The notes beneath the pieces are model-generated. The model searched no databases, was not told the origin of the DNA, and saw only the letters and a list, made by a program, of their open reading frames with translations. 64,000 bases of DNA. It comes from Billgrantia gudaonensis. GTDB lineage: Bacteria; Pseudomonadota; Gammaproteobacteria; Pseudomonadales; Halomonadaceae. Shown piece by piece: positions 26,801 through 34,457 of this stretch; position 1 is the stretch's first letter, and each line of letters begins with the position of its first letter. The DNA is taken from contig NZ_FNES01000011.1 in assembly GCF_900100195.1 (NCBI RefSeq), positions 1 through 64,000 of the forward strand. The letters are read 5' to 3'. The translations under genes and the position numbers were made by a program.

Positions 26801-26953
26801 CCACTGATGTACAGCTCCGGCACGGGTTCCGAGGTGGTCAGCCGCATTGCGGCCCCGATGGTGGGGGGGATGTTGAGCGCAGTGATACTGACGCTTCTGG
26901 TGTTGCCCTGTGTCTACTACCTGTGGAAATGCCGCCATGTGAATCATGCATAA
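23828..26953 (+). CDS. cusA: CusA-type heavy-metal RND efflux pump
   Basis: 1041 residues, the normal length of HME-RND pumps, with twelve predicted membrane helices. Landmarks: TPIDALPDLSDVQVIIKTNY near the N-terminus; the helix 4 charged motif AIAIGAMIDGAVVLIEN; and the three Met of the periplasmic copper site, in LMYMPTTYPG, PLTMIETFIQLKP and RIDMLATGIKTPVG. This set indicates Cu(I)/Ag(I) rather than Co/Zn/Cd specificity. It forms CusCBA with the two genes just upstream and exports copper from the periplasm through the outer membrane, driven by protons. Confidence 0.94.
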   Translation: MIPALIRWSISNRFLVLLAAVILAGAGIYSVKNTPIDALPDLSDVQVIIKTNYPGQAPQVVEDQVTYPLTTAMLSVPGAATVRGYSFFGDSYVYVIFDEDTDPYWARSRVLEYLSQVALTLPDSARPQLGPDATGVGWVYLYALIDKTGQHDLSELRSLQDWFLKYELQTVSGVSEVAALGGMVKQYQVVVDPEKLRAFDIPLAHIQTAIQRANQEVGASVVEMAEAEYMVRATGYIQSREDLASIPLGVDDNGTPLLLKDVADIGMGPQMRRGIAELNGEGETVGGIVVMRTGENAQKTIDGVKAKLEQLQSSLPEGVEVVTVYDRSGLIEKAVDNLLRGLLEELAIVALVCVLFLFHLRSALVAMISLPMGILTAFIIMNWQGINANIMSLAGIAIAIGAMIDGAVVLIENLHKHMERTPLTRENRWKVVADSAVEVGPALFFSLLIITVSFVPVFTLEAQEGRMFSPLAFTKTYAMAASAGLAVTLVPVLMGYFIRGRVLPEHKNPVNRLLVGVYMPVLKAVLRFPKTTIALVLAITLVGFWPVSKIGSEFIPPLDEGDLMYMPTTYPGLSIGKARELLQQTDKLIASVPEVDTVFGKIGRADTATDPAPLTMIETFIQLKPREEWREGMTTDKLKKELDSLVRIPGVSNAWVMPISTRIDMLATGIKTPVGIKVGGEDLKQIQSIGQQLETILSDVPGTASVYSERVAGGRYIKVDINRAQAARYGLNIADVQQVVATAIGGQNITQTIEGLERYPVNLRYPQDYRDSPERLAELPIVTANGQRIALADVADIYVEDGPPAIKSENARPNGWTFVDIEGVDVGTYVQRAMDVVAEELELPTGYSVTWSGQYEYMLRAKEKLSYVVPFTLAIIVILLYMSFKRFSEVAIIMGTLPLAMVGAIWLMYLLGYNFSVAVGVGFIALAGVAVEIGVIMLVYLNQAYQQMLERCQHKGVQPRRETLRHAVLHGAALRVRPVMMTSVSTIAGLLPLMYSSGTGSEVVSRIAAPMVGGMLSAVILTLLVLPCVYYLWKCRHVNHA

Positions 26954-26967
26954 CGTCAGGATCGACA

Positions 26968-27023
26968 AGGCTGGGTGGCACATTCTAGATAATCGAATGC
27001 AGTATCTCGCGAGCACCCAGCCT
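26968..27023. repeat. 10-bp inverted repeat after cusA
   Basis: AGGCTGGGTG (26968-26977) and CACCCAGCCT (27014-27023) are perfect inverted repeats 36 nt apart, just after the cusA stop. It may be a processing or termination structure, as no T-run follows. Confidence 0.5.
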
Positions 27024-27109
27024 AACACGAATCGTCAGTGGTACTCGATGTGAGGTACACCAGCGATGCCCCCTGGCGTTAGGTTGAATTTGCACTTCGT
27101 GAGTCAAGA

Positions 27110-27141
27110 TTCAGCTTGTATTCAGGCCATGAGGCTATGCT
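27110..27141 (+). promoter_or_regulatory. candidate CopR box and promoter of lgt
   Basis: TTCAG at 27110 and 27121 (11-bp period), with -10 TATGCT at 27136, 15 nt after the second repeat starts. The lgt ATG is at 27233, giving a leader of roughly 85 nt. This links lipoprotein maturation to the copper regulon. Confidence 0.68.
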
Positions 27142-27232
27142 GGTAGATAAGAGAGCACGCTTGGCTATTCGCTAACCCGCTGGCGTAGCGTCGAACGGTT
27201 CATAGAAGCTTGAAGGTCGCGAGGAAATTGCC

Positions 27233-28042
27233 ATGATTGCGTACCCACAGATCGATCCAGTGGCATTCTCCCTCGGACCGGTACAGCTACATTGGTATGG
27301 CCTAATGTACGTGGTGGGGCTGACGGCCGCATGGTGGCTGGGGCGGCGGCGAGCGCACCGCCTCGGCCTGACCCACGATGATATCGGTGACCTGATCTTC
27401 TATGGCGCTCTGGGCGTCATCATCGGCGGCCGCCTGGGCTTCGTGTTGTTCTATGGGCTCGATCAGCTCCTGACCAACCCCTTGTGGCTGTTCATGGTCT
27501 GGGAAGGGGGCATGAGTTTCCATGGGGGCCTGGCCGGCGTACTGATCGCCGCGTGGCTGTTCGCTCGCCGTCACCGCCTGGCCTACCTTCAGCTGACCGA
27601 TTTCATCGCCCCGCTGGTGCCGATCGGTCTGGGGGCAGGGCGTCTGGGCAACTTCATCAATCACGAGTTGCCGGGGAGGGCCAGCGAAGTGCCCTGGGCG
27701 ATGATCTTCCCTCCCATGCTGGGCTTGGGGCCTGAACCCCGACATCCATCAGCACTCTACGAGTTTGTCCTGGAGGGTGTGGTGCTGTTTGTCGTGTTGT
27801 GGTGGGTGTCACGGAAACCGCAAACTCAAGGGCTTATCTCGGGTCTATTCCTGCTTCTGTATGGCACCTTCCGTTTCATCGTGGAGTTTGTGCGCTTACC
27901 CGATCCTCAATTGGGCTTCATCGCCTTTGATTGGCTCACTATGGGACAGTTGTTGACGGTACCAATGTTGGCAGCAGGTGCGTTCCTGGTCACCACTGCA
28001 TGTCGTAGTCAGCGAACCATGGTTGCTACATCGGACCGATAA
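27233..28042 (+). CDS. lgt: prolipoprotein diacylglyceryl transferase (accessory copy)
   Basis: 269 residues and seven membrane segments. It carries the Lgt signature [14 protein letters not shown] and the [13 protein letters not shown] region with the catalytic-site His/Arg residues of the family. The enzyme adds diacylglycerol from phosphatidylglycerol to the lipobox Cys of prelipoproteins. A host chromosome has its own lgt, so this is an extra copy carried by the metal island, and it has a CopR-type promoter. An accessory lspA lies 5 kb away in the ISPpu12-like element, giving the first two steps of lipoprotein processing on the same ICE. Confidence 0.93.
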   Translation: MIAYPQIDPVAFSLGPVQLHWYGLMYVVGLTAAWWLGRRRAHRLGLTHDDIGDLIFYGALGVIIGGRLGFVLFYGLDQLLTNPLWLFMVWEGGMSFHGGLAGVLIAAWLFARRHRLAYLQLTDFIAPLVPIGLGAGRLGNFINHELPGRASEVPWAMIFPPMLGLGPEPRHPSALYEFVLEGVVLFVVLWWVSRKPQTQGLISGLFLLLYGTFRFIVEFVRLPDPQLGFIAFDWLTMGQLLTVPMLAAGAFLVTTACRSQRTMVATSDR

Positions 28043-28117
28043 GCAAGACAAGTGATATGAGGTATGTCGATAATATTGGAAGAACGTTAACGATATTACA
28101 GTACGAGGAGAATTCTC

Positions 28118-28456
28118 ATGGCACACAGAGAGCATCGGTTGGGAGTTTCTGAAACGACCTTGGTGAACCGACACTTAAAGCTTGATTCCAGCGATCTGGA
28201 TGCGGTGAAAGCGGCTGTTGCAGATATTGATGAGCTATACGGGCTAGACAGTGTTTCGTTCGATGAGCAGAAACGAAAGCTTCACCTGGCCTATGATGCC
28301 TCACGTCTCTGCCTCGACTGCGTCGAAGATATTCTCGACAAATATGCGGTCGAAATCAGTCGTGGTTGGTGGAACCGCTTCAAGGAGGAGCATTATCGAT
28401 TTGTCGATCAGAATGTGAAGGACAACGCCAAGAAGGAGCCTTGGAGCTGCCATTGA
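28118..28456 (+). CDS. small protein, possibly HMA-like (ferredoxin fold)
   Basis: 112 residues with a good GAGGAG site. The alternation VNRHLKLDSSDLDAVKAAVA, IDELYGLDSVSFDEQKRKLH, LAYDASRLCLDCVEDILDKY has the beta-alpha-beta rhythm of heavy-metal-associated domains, with a CLDC pair placed in the second helix rather than in the usual GMxCxxC loop. The C-terminal tail (KKEPWSCH) adds a Cys-His end. It follows lgt by 75 nt on the same strand. A metal-binding role is inferred only. Confidence 0.55.
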   Translation: MAHREHRLGVSETTLVNRHLKLDSSDLDAVKAAVADIDELYGLDSVSFDEQKRKLHLAYDASRLCLDCVEDILDKYAVEISRGWWNRFKEEHYRFVDQNVKDNAKKEPWSCH

Positions 28457-28502
28457 ATGGTAGTCATAACCGCGCATGGGCTAGCCTTGAGGTGAACACT
28501 GC

Positions 28503-28976
28503 ATGAAGCTACGCTTACTCCGCTCGGCGCCGGAGCTTCATGTAGCGCTCTTTGCCTTTCTGCTGAATCTTCCCTGGGAGTTTCTTCAGGTTCCGTTGTA
28601 TGCGGGCATGCCTGTGATGCCACATTGGGAAGCTGTGCAGGCTTGTACCCAGGCAGCCCTTGGCGATGTATTGATCACGTTGATGGCGTATTGGTCGGTG
28701 GCCGTATGGCATCGACGTCGTGACTGGCTTCGGGGCTATGGGGCCAAGGAGTGCCTGGGCTTCGTGCTGGTGGGCGTCGGTATCACGGTGGCGATGGAGT
28801 GGCACGCTACGTTATTCAGTCAACGGTGGGAGTATGCACCGCTAATGCCCCGTGTGCCGTGGTTGGGCACCGGCCTCTCGCCGTTACTCCAATGGTTGAT
28901 CTTGCCACCGCTGATACTGTGGATGGCGCGTCGTCATCGGCTAGGTTCGGAGGTTGTATCCAAAGAAAATATTTGA
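28503..28976 (+). CDS. hypothetical four-helix membrane protein
   Basis: 157 residues with about four membrane segments (LHVALFAFLLNLPWEFLQVP; ALGDVLITLMAYWSVAVW; CLGFVLVGVGITVAMEW; LLQWLILPPLILWMARR). The motifs NLPWEFLQVPLY and EWHATLFSQRWEY carry conserved-looking Trp/Glu/His that could line a site in the membrane. The family is not recognised. It is probably in one transcript with lgt and the preceding small gene. Confidence 0.6.
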   Translation: MKLRLLRSAPELHVALFAFLLNLPWEFLQVPLYAGMPVMPHWEAVQACTQAALGDVLITLMAYWSVAVWHRRRDWLRGYGAKECLGFVLVGVGITVAMEWHATLFSQRWEYAPLMPRVPWLGTGLSPLLQWLILPPLILWMARRHRLGSEVVSKENI

Positions 28977-29105
28977 CTATTGGGTTGCACATAGGTTCTA
29001 CACTTTGATTCTGTCGTGTTGAATTACGCGCTACTATTCGTCATCGGGCGAGTCTCAGAATGTCAAGAGGGCTTTCCTTTCGGTAGGGTCTGGTTTCATT
29101 CACCC

Positions 29106-30455
29106 ATGAGAGAGATGATGCAGTCAATGGATAGAACGCCACAGTACAAGCAGAATAGCCTCTCGCTGGTCGGTGCGATTGCCTTAGGGACCGGGGTCAT
29201 GATTGGCGCTGGTATTTTTGCTTTGACGGGACAGATGGCCGAGATGACGGGAGAGCTTTTCCCGTTAGCCTTCTTGTCAGCGGCTCTAATCGTCTCTTTC
29301 AGTGCTTATTCCTACGTGAAAATGTCCAATGCCTATCCGTCAGCTGGTGGTATTGGCATGTACCTCAACAAGGCTTATGGACCAACTCTGACCACCGCTT
29401 TCCATGCGCTTTTAATGTATTTCTCCATGGTGATAGCACAAAGTTTTTTGGCGAGAACGTTTGGGTCCTACACGCTAGAGCTTTTCGATTTTGGGGATAG
29501 GTCACTGCTTGTCCCCTTATTGGGTGTTGCGCTGCTGATATCTGCATTTTTACTAAATCTCTCTGCCAACAAGCTGATTCAGGGTGTTGCGTCAGTACTC
29601 GGGTTCATAAAAATTGGTGGGATCATCTTGTTCGGGGTCGTCGGTGTCATCATCGCCGACTCGGTCGGCATGGAAACCTCGGCGTCGACGCCCGAGGGAT
29701 CTCTGTCAGGCTTTCTAGGAGCAACCGCGTTGGGGATCCTGGCCTTCAAGGGGTTCACGACGATCACCAATAGTGGTTCAGAGATAAAAGATCCCCATCG
29801 CAACGTCGGCAGGGCGATCATGATCTCGATCGCCCTGTGTGTGGTGATCTATGCGTTGGTGGGCTTCGCTGTCGCCAGTAATCTGTCGTTGAGCGAGATA
29901 ATCGAAACGAAAGATTATTCGTTGGCGGCTGCTGCCCGTCCTGCGCTGGGGGAGGCCGCCGTCTGGTTCACCGTCATTCTCGCCATGCTGGCCACCGCGG
30001 GTGGTATCATTGCCAGTATATTTGCGGTATCACGCATGTTGGCAATGCTGACGGAAATGAAGCTGGTGCCACATCGCCACTTTCATATGCCAGGCAGTAT
30101 CCAGAAGCATACCTTGGTCTATACGGTCGTGCTTGGCTTGATCTTAACGGCATTCTTTGACCTCAGTCGTATCGCTGCGCTTGGAATCATTTTCTATTTG
30201 ATTATGGATATAGGTATTCATTGGGGGGTATTGCGTCATCTGCGTAATGAAGTTGGTGCAAGCGCAACGGTGCTAGTGATTGCTATACTCCTGGATGTAG
30301 CCGTGTTGGTAGGCTTTCTTTGGGTCAAGGCTACGACAGATTATTTAGTGCTAATCGTCGCAACGATTGTCATGGCGGCTATCTTGATTGCCGAGCGACT
30401 CTTTTTGTCTCGTAACGGCGCTTCTAGTTCAAACGATAATACTCATTCTCATTAA
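29106..30455 (+). CDS. APC-superfamily amino acid permease
   Basis: 449 residues and about twelve membrane helices. The substrate-binding loop of helix 1 is GVMIGAGIFALTGQMAE and helix 6 carries the ALGILAFKGFTTITNSGSE region, both typical of APC amino acid transporters of the cationic/neutral type. The start is uncertain: ATG 29106, 29118 and 29127 are all possible, and none has a strong ribosome site. GC content is lower than in the neighbours. The ORF is followed after 18 nt by a small helical protein gene, suggesting a two-gene unit. Substrate is unknown. Confidence 0.8.
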   Translation: MREMMQSMDRTPQYKQNSLSLVGAIALGTGVMIGAGIFALTGQMAEMTGELFPLAFLSAALIVSFSAYSYVKMSNAYPSAGGIGMYLNKAYGPTLTTAFHALLMYFSMVIAQSFLARTFGSYTLELFDFGDRSLLVPLLGVALLISAFLLNLSANKLIQGVASVLGFIKIGGIILFGVVGVIIADSVGMETSASTPEGSLSGFLGATALGILAFKGFTTITNSGSEIKDPHRNVGRAIMISIALCVVIYALVGFAVASNLSLSEIIETKDYSLAAAARPALGEAAVWFTVILAMLATAGGIIASIFAVSRMLAMLTEMKLVPHRHFHMPGSIQKHTLVYTVVLGLILTAFFDLSRIAALGIIFYLIMDIGIHWGVLRHLRNEVGASATVLVIAILLDVAVLVGFLWVKATTDYLVLIVATIVMAAILIAERLFLSRNGASSSNDNTHSH

Positions 30456-30473
30456 CTATTAAGGATAAGGATC

Positions 30474-30932
30474 ATGGAGGTTCGGACCTTTGGTGACCTG
30501 ATTGACTGGACACGGCAGCTGCATGAGCATTTGGCGCGCTGTCTTTCTCACTGTGCCGATCATAATGAAGAAGAGCGTGCCAAGATGCTCCTTAATTATC
30601 TGGCAGCTCATGAGCATGAGATGGAGTATGTTGTTGGTGAGTTAAAGAGTAGAGCGGACCCCAAAGCATTGAATACCTATGTATATGATTATCTGGAACA
30701 CAGGCCGATCCGGACGCATCGGACCTGTGATGCACCCTATGCTGCGCTGGGTTTCAATGAAATCTGTCGGGAGATTTTCGACTTCCATGATCAAGTGACG
30801 GATCTCTATCGTAACTTGGTTGGCAAGGCGGAGATTCCTGAAGCAAGGGAGTTGCTTGAATCCCTTCTTGAGCTGGAACAGCATGAAGCGATGCGCCTTG
30901 TTCGGCAGACTGGGAGGATGGACGATCTGTAA
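30474..30932 (+). CDS. 152-residue helical protein, paralogue of 46021-46479
   Basis: A soluble, nearly all-helical protein: TFGDLIDWTRQLHEHLARCL, KALNTYVYDYLEHRPIRTHR, EICREIFDFHDQVTDLYRNL, LLELEQHEAMRLVRQ. Regularly spaced His/Glu residues (H in each of four helices, ELEQHE near the end) suggest a four-helix bundle of ferritin-like or hemerythrin-like type, but no standard family signature is complete. It is equal in length to, and clearly homologous with, the 46021-46479 product, which lies in the PHA block. The function is not known. The gene is followed by the left end of the ISPpu12-like element. Confidence 0.65.
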   Translation: MEVRTFGDLIDWTRQLHEHLARCLSHCADHNEEERAKMLLNYLAAHEHEMEYVVGELKSRADPKALNTYVYDYLEHRPIRTHRTCDAPYAALGFNEICREIFDFHDQVTDLYRNLVGKAEIPEARELLESLLELEQHEAMRLVRQTGRMDDL

Positions 30933-31064
30933 GAAAATGATGTCTGGATCTGTTATAACTGCCTGATCGCCACCCTCGGCATAACATCTGTCCTGACTGT
31001 TCCTAATGTAACGTACCAGAACGGCATCGGCATTGCGTGTCTGGCATCGATGCCGATTGTCCTG

Positions 31065-31072
31065 TTTTTTAT
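31065..31072. repeat. 8-bp target-site duplication, left copy
   Basis: TTTTTTAT lies directly outside the left inverted repeat, identical to 34445-34452. Eight base pairs is the usual ISL3 duplication. Confidence 0.9.
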
Positions 31073-31096
31073 GGGTATACGGATTTAATGGTTGAT
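31073..31096 (+). repeat. left inverted repeat of the ISPpu12-like element
   Basis: Begins GGGTATACGG and ends GGTTGAT. It matches the reverse complement of 34421-34444 at 21 of 24 positions. Confidence 0.92.
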
Positions 31097-31130
31097 GGGG
31101 CACCTTCACCCCATCAATCTGATACCACCC

Positions 31131-32420
31131 TCAGATGGTTGATAGATCGACTCCGTAGTTGAATTCCTCTGCGAAGTCCGGCAGTCCGTAACCGATGGTT
31201 TTCTTGTAGAAAGGAGAGACCTTCGCAGTCGGTGCCTTCTTCTTGTGCTTCGTGGTGTAGAGCATTCGTGCCCGCATCACCTCGAAGGAGTAACCGCGCC
31301 CTTCACGGTTCTTGTCCTTGGCCAGTCGGTTGATGGACTCCGTGTAAGCGTTGGTGACGGGCATGTCCGTCTCGAAGTAGGTCATGGTCTCTTCGCGCCA
31401 GTTTCCCACTGCCCTGACCAGATCGCTCCAGACTTCCTTTTGGCCCTTCGGGATGGTGGCTATCCACTCGTCCAGGGCGGCTTCTGCCTGGAGCCGTGTG
31501 GTGGCGTCCCAGATGCCGTAGAAGCGCTCCTTGTGCTCGTAGGCGGCCAGCAGTTGCGGGAACGCGCCTGTCCAGGTCTCCATGATGAGGCGCTCCCGGT
31601 CTGAGACTTCGTGAGCGCGTTTCAGCAGGATTTTCCGGTCTCCCTTGAGAGTCCGGCTCTGGGACGGTTTCAGCTCCTTTCTGAGGCCCTTGCGCACTCT
31701 CTCTAGGGCATCGTTGGCCATGCGCACCACATGGAACTTATCGACCACGATACGGGCCTGGGGCAGCACAGCCTTGACCGCTGCCCGGTAGGGGTTCCAC
31801 ATGTCCATGCTGACGATCTCGACCTTCTGCCGGTCTTTCAGCTTCATCAGGTAGTTGGTCACCACGTTCTGGCGGCGGGTGGCCAGCAGGTCGAGCAGGG
31901 TTCGCTCCTCAATGTTGGTCAGAATGCAGCGGTAGCGCTTGTTCAGGTATAGCTCGTCAATGCCCAGGATGCGGGGCGTCTCGAAGCGGTGCCAGCGCCC
32001 CAGGAACTCGGCGCGGGCGTTGAAGATGTCGCGCACCGTCTTCTCGTCCAGGCCGGTCTGTGCCGCCACAAAGGTGTAGGGGTGGTTGAAGGATTCCTTC
32101 TCCACGTACTCATGCAGCCGCAGTGTCATACGGAATCCGTCCACCATCTCCGGTAGCTGGGGCCTGAATGTTGTCTTGCAGGCCCGGCAGGTGTATCGGC
32201 GGCGGACCACCCAGAGAGTGACCCGCTTGCCGTGGATGGGCAGATCACGATAGGGAACGTCACGCTTGCCGAACCGTACGAACTCACCCTGCACGCCGCA
32301 TTCCTCGCAGGCGATGGGATCGGGCACGTCCACCTGGAAGTGCATTTCGTCGTCGGTTGATTTGCAGCCCAGTACTTGGTATTGCGGCAGGTGAAGGATG
32401 TTGTCGGGAAGTTCGGTCAT
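31131..32420 (-). CDS. tnpA: ISL3-family transposase
   Basis: 429 residues. The N-terminal zinc-ribbon has Cys pairs in CEECG and RRRYTCRACKTTF. The DDE transposase core follows: RILGIDELYLNKRYR (first Asp), SMDMWNPYRAAVKAVLPQAR and IVVDKFHVVRMAN (second Asp), and TNAYTESINRLAKDKNREGR (catalytic Glu region). Length and motifs are those of ISL3 transposases. It lies just inside the left inverted repeat and is the last gene of a minus-strand series CDF-lspA-tnpA with short gaps, so it may be cotranscribed with the metal genes. Confidence 0.95.
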   Translation of the reverse strand: MTELPDNILHLPQYQVLGCKSTDDEMHFQVDVPDPIACEECGVQGEFVRFGKRDVPYRDLPIHGKRVTLWVVRRRYTCRACKTTFRPQLPEMVDGFRMTLRLHEYVEKESFNHPYTFVAAQTGLDEKTVRDIFNARAEFLGRWHRFETPRILGIDELYLNKRYRCILTNIEERTLLDLLATRRQNVVTNYLMKLKDRQKVEIVSMDMWNPYRAAVKAVLPQARIVVDKFHVVRMANDALERVRKGLRKELKPSQSRTLKGDRKILLKRAHEVSDRERLIMETWTGAFPQLLAAYEHKERFYGIWDATTRLQAEAALDEWIATIPKGQKEVWSDLVRAVGNWREETMTYFETDMPVTNAYTESINRLAKDKNREGRGYSFEVMRARMLYTTKHKKKAPTAKVSPFYKKTIGYGLPDFAEEFNYGVDLSTI

Positions 32421-32441
32421 GGTGTTGTATAGGCGTAGGTG

Positions 32442-32954
32442 TCAGTCAGATCCATCCGGCTCGGCATTGGTGTTTGCTTTTTTACCCAACAAGCTGCTGG
32501 AAACGAAAAGTAAGGCACCGAGGACAATTGCAATATCAGCCAGGTTGAAGGCCGGCCAATGCCAGTCTCGCCAATAGAAATCAAAGGAATCCACAACATA
32601 GCCGCGAAAGACCCGGTCAATCAGGTTGCCCATGGCGCCACCGAGGATAAGACTGTAAGCGATGGCTTCTCCTTTATGACGATTTTCAAGGATCAGCTTG
32701 ATCAGAAAAATCGAGACCACTACCGCGATTCCGATAAAAAAGTAGCGCTGCCAGCCTCCACCATTCGCAAAAAGACTGAATGCGGCACCGGTGTTCCATA
32801 GGTGCACCCAGTTAAAGAACGGGGTCACCGAAACATACTCGCCATAGGCCATTGATTGCTGCACCAGCCACTTTACAGCCTGATCAGACGCTGCCAGCAG
32901 GCCCGATATGGACAATAGGGCATATGGCGAGAGCTTTTTGCCAATAATGAGCAT
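32442..32954 (-). CDS. lspA: signal peptidase II (lipoprotein signal peptidase), element-borne
   Basis: 170 residues and four membrane segments. The two catalytic Asp are present in GAMGNLIDRVFRGYVVDSFD and FNLADIAIVLGALL, with the conserved NTGAAFSLF. It cleaves the signal peptide of diacylated prelipoproteins. It starts 3 nt after the CDF stop. An lspA next to a CDF transporter and a CadR-type regulator is the standard ISPpu12 cargo; pbr lead-resistance loci have a comparable peptidase, so a link to metal tolerance is plausible. Confidence 0.94.
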   Translation of the reverse strand: MLIIGKKLSPYALLSISGLLAASDQAVKWLVQQSMAYGEYVSVTPFFNWVHLWNTGAAFSLFANGGGWQRYFFIGIAVVVSIFLIKLILENRHKGEAIAYSLILGGAMGNLIDRVFRGYVVDSFDFYWRDWHWPAFNLADIAIVLGALLFVSSSLLGKKANTNAEPDGSD

Positions 32955-32957
32955 TAT

Positions 32958-33854
32958 TTAACCCTTCAACGCCAAAATGCGTCTGGCACCGTTAAGTACA
33001 ATGCCCCCCGCGATGGTGCCGATAATCAGATCCGGATAATTGGAACCGGTCCACGCGACCAGGGCGCCGGCGGTGATGACCCCCAGGTTGATCACCACGT
33101 CGTTGGCCGAGAATATCCAGCTTGCCTTCATGTGCGCCCCGCCTTCCCGATGTTTGGATATGAGCAGCAGACAACTGGTATTGGCAATCAATGCGACGAA
33201 TGCGATAGCCATCATCACCAGCGATTCAGGCTCACTACCGAATACAAAGCGTCTCACCACCTCTACGAGCACGCCCACAGCCAAGATCAGTTGCAGTACA
33301 CCAGCAAGATGCGCGGCACGTACCTGCATTTTCACGCTATGTCCAACCGCATAAAGGGCAAGCCCGTACACCGCCGCATCGGCAAAATTGTCCAGGGATT
33401 CTCCAATCAGGCCGGTGGACTGGGCGATCAGACCGGCAGTCATTTCCACCACGAACAGAAGTGCATTGATGCCGAGCAACCAGCGCAGGGTCCCGGATTC
33501 TTGCTTAGCAGAAGCTGCCGAAAACTCGGCGGCCTTGATGGTCTCCGGATTTGCAGCGACGGTTTCCTGAAGCGAGGCGCCTAGCCCCAAGGTCTTCAGT
33601 TTCGAGGTGACGGGCTCGACCTCGCCGTCATGCACGACCTTCAGCCGGCGGTTCGACAAGTCGAAGGACAGCGCCCGAATCTCCTCAAAGCCGTTCAGGG
33701 CTAGGCGAATCATTCGTTCTTCTGATGGACAGTCCATCTTCGGCACGGCATAAACACTGACCCATCTCCCTGGCGCCTCGGAGGAGGCCTGTATATCGGT
33801 ATCCGCTGCGGACGTTGCATCACCGCCACAGGCGCCACCACAGGATTTGCTCAT
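32958..33854 (-). CDS. cation diffusion facilitator with N-terminal metal-binding region
   Basis: 298 residues from ATG 33854 (MSKSCGGACGGD). The N-terminal ~100 residues carry the CGGACGG cluster and an HMA-like fold with VYAVPKMDCPSEERMIRLAL. The membrane part has the CDF features LIGESLDNFADAAVYGLAL and FSANDVVINLGVITAGALV, the Asp residues of the binuclear transport site. These transporters export divalent cations (Zn, Cd, Co or Pb) from the cytoplasm against protons. The C-terminal cytoplasmic domain is nearly absent. It is transcribed from a MerR-type promoter shared with the divergent regulator. Confidence 0.88.
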   Translation of the reverse strand: MSKSCGGACGGDATSAADTDIQASSEAPGRWVSVYAVPKMDCPSEERMIRLALNGFEEIRALSFDLSNRRLKVVHDGEVEPVTSKLKTLGLGASLQETVAANPETIKAAEFSAASAKQESGTLRWLLGINALLFVVEMTAGLIAQSTGLIGESLDNFADAAVYGLALYAVGHSVKMQVRAAHLAGVLQLILAVGVLVEVVRRFVFGSEPESLVMMAIAFVALIANTSCLLLISKHREGGAHMKASWIFSANDVVINLGVITAGALVAWTGSNYPDLIIGTIAGGIVLNGARRILALKG

Positions 33855-33886
33855 GATACGACTCCACTTGAACAATGTTGTGGTAC

Positions 33887-33918
33887 CATTTAAAACTATA
33901 AAGCTACTATAAGGTCAA
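33887..33918 (-). promoter_or_regulatory. MerR-type promoter/operator of the CDF-lspA-tnpA genes
   Basis: On the minus strand a -35 TTGACC (33918-33913) is followed, after an over-long spacer of about 19-20 bp containing the TATAGTAGCTTTATAG partial dyad, by a TAAATG-like -10. Such long spacers are typical of promoters that MerR-class activators untwist. Confidence 0.7.
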
Positions 33919-33949
33919 TAGAGTAAAGAATCCGTTGGGGAGGAGGCTG

Positions 33950-34357
33950 ATGCGCATTGGTCAGTTGGCGCAGTTGGTAGGGGTCGAAACACAGACGATC
34001 CGCTTCTATGAACAGCAGGGCTTGTTGCCGCCGCCTGATCGGCAGGACAACGGTTACCGTGTCTATACCGAGAAGCATGGTGAGGGGCTGGCCTTCATCC
34101 GTCGCTGCAGAATCCTGGGCCTGTCACTGGCTGAGATTCACGAACTACAGAGCTATCAGGACGACCCTCATCAGCCTTGTACCGCCGTCAACGCCTTGCT
34201 CGATGATCACATCTCTCATGTGCGGTCGCAGATAACCGCTCTGCAAGCGCTTGAGAAACAACTCGTTTCACTGAGAGCGAGTTGCAACGATGACCGGGAA
34301 GTTGAGGCGTGTGGGGTTCTTGCTGGAATTAGCGAAGGAAACATGCACCAGCAGTAG
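33950..34357 (+). CDS. cadR: MerR-family Cd/Pb-responsive regulator, CadR/PbrR-like
   Basis: 135 residues. MerR winged helix (RIGQLAQLVGVETQTIRFYE, then QQGLLPPPDRQDNGYRVY) and long dimer helix. The three Cys of the CadR/PbrR metal site are present: Cys77 (PHQPC), Cys112 (RASCND) and Cys121 (VEACG). ATG 33950 has a GGGAGGAGG site. It would activate the divergent CDF gene on binding Cd(II), Pb(II) or Zn(II). Confidence 0.9.
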   Translation: MRIGQLAQLVGVETQTIRFYEQQGLLPPPDRQDNGYRVYTEKHGEGLAFIRRCRILGLSLAEIHELQSYQDDPHQPCTAVNALLDDHISHVRSQITALQALEKQLVSLRASCNDDREVEACGVLAGISEGNMHQQ

Positions 34358-34420
34358 GTGAAGCATCAACCAGATAATCCGATGAGATGCCGGTCTGTCT
34401 CACTCTCATGCAAAGGTAAG

Positions 34421-34444
34421 ATCAACCATTTAATCCGCTTACCC
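34421..34444 (-). repeat. right inverted repeat of the ISPpu12-like element
   Basis: Ends in TTACCC at 34444; it pairs with 31073-31096 with three mismatches. Confidence 0.92.
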
Positions 34445-34452
34445 TTTTTTAT
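34445..34452. repeat. 8-bp target-site duplication, right copy
   Basis: TTTTTTAT directly outside the right inverted repeat, identical to 31065-31072. Confidence 0.9.
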
Positions 34453-34457
34453 ATCTG

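Larger units (their letters stand above)
31073..34444. mobile_element. complete ISPpu12-like ISL3-family element with cargo
   Basis: A 3372-bp element bounded by 24-bp inverted repeats (31073-31096 and 34421-34444, three mismatches; outer bases GGGTA and TACCC) and an 8-bp duplication. It carries an ISL3 transposase, lspA, a CDF transporter and, divergently, a CadR/PbrR-type regulator. Gene order and size agree with ISPpu12, known from a Pseudomonas putida plasmid; identity cannot be measured here. The intact transposase, ends and target duplication suggest recent arrival and possible activity. It landed in a T-tract between the genes at 30474-30932 and 34458-34718. Confidence 0.93.
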
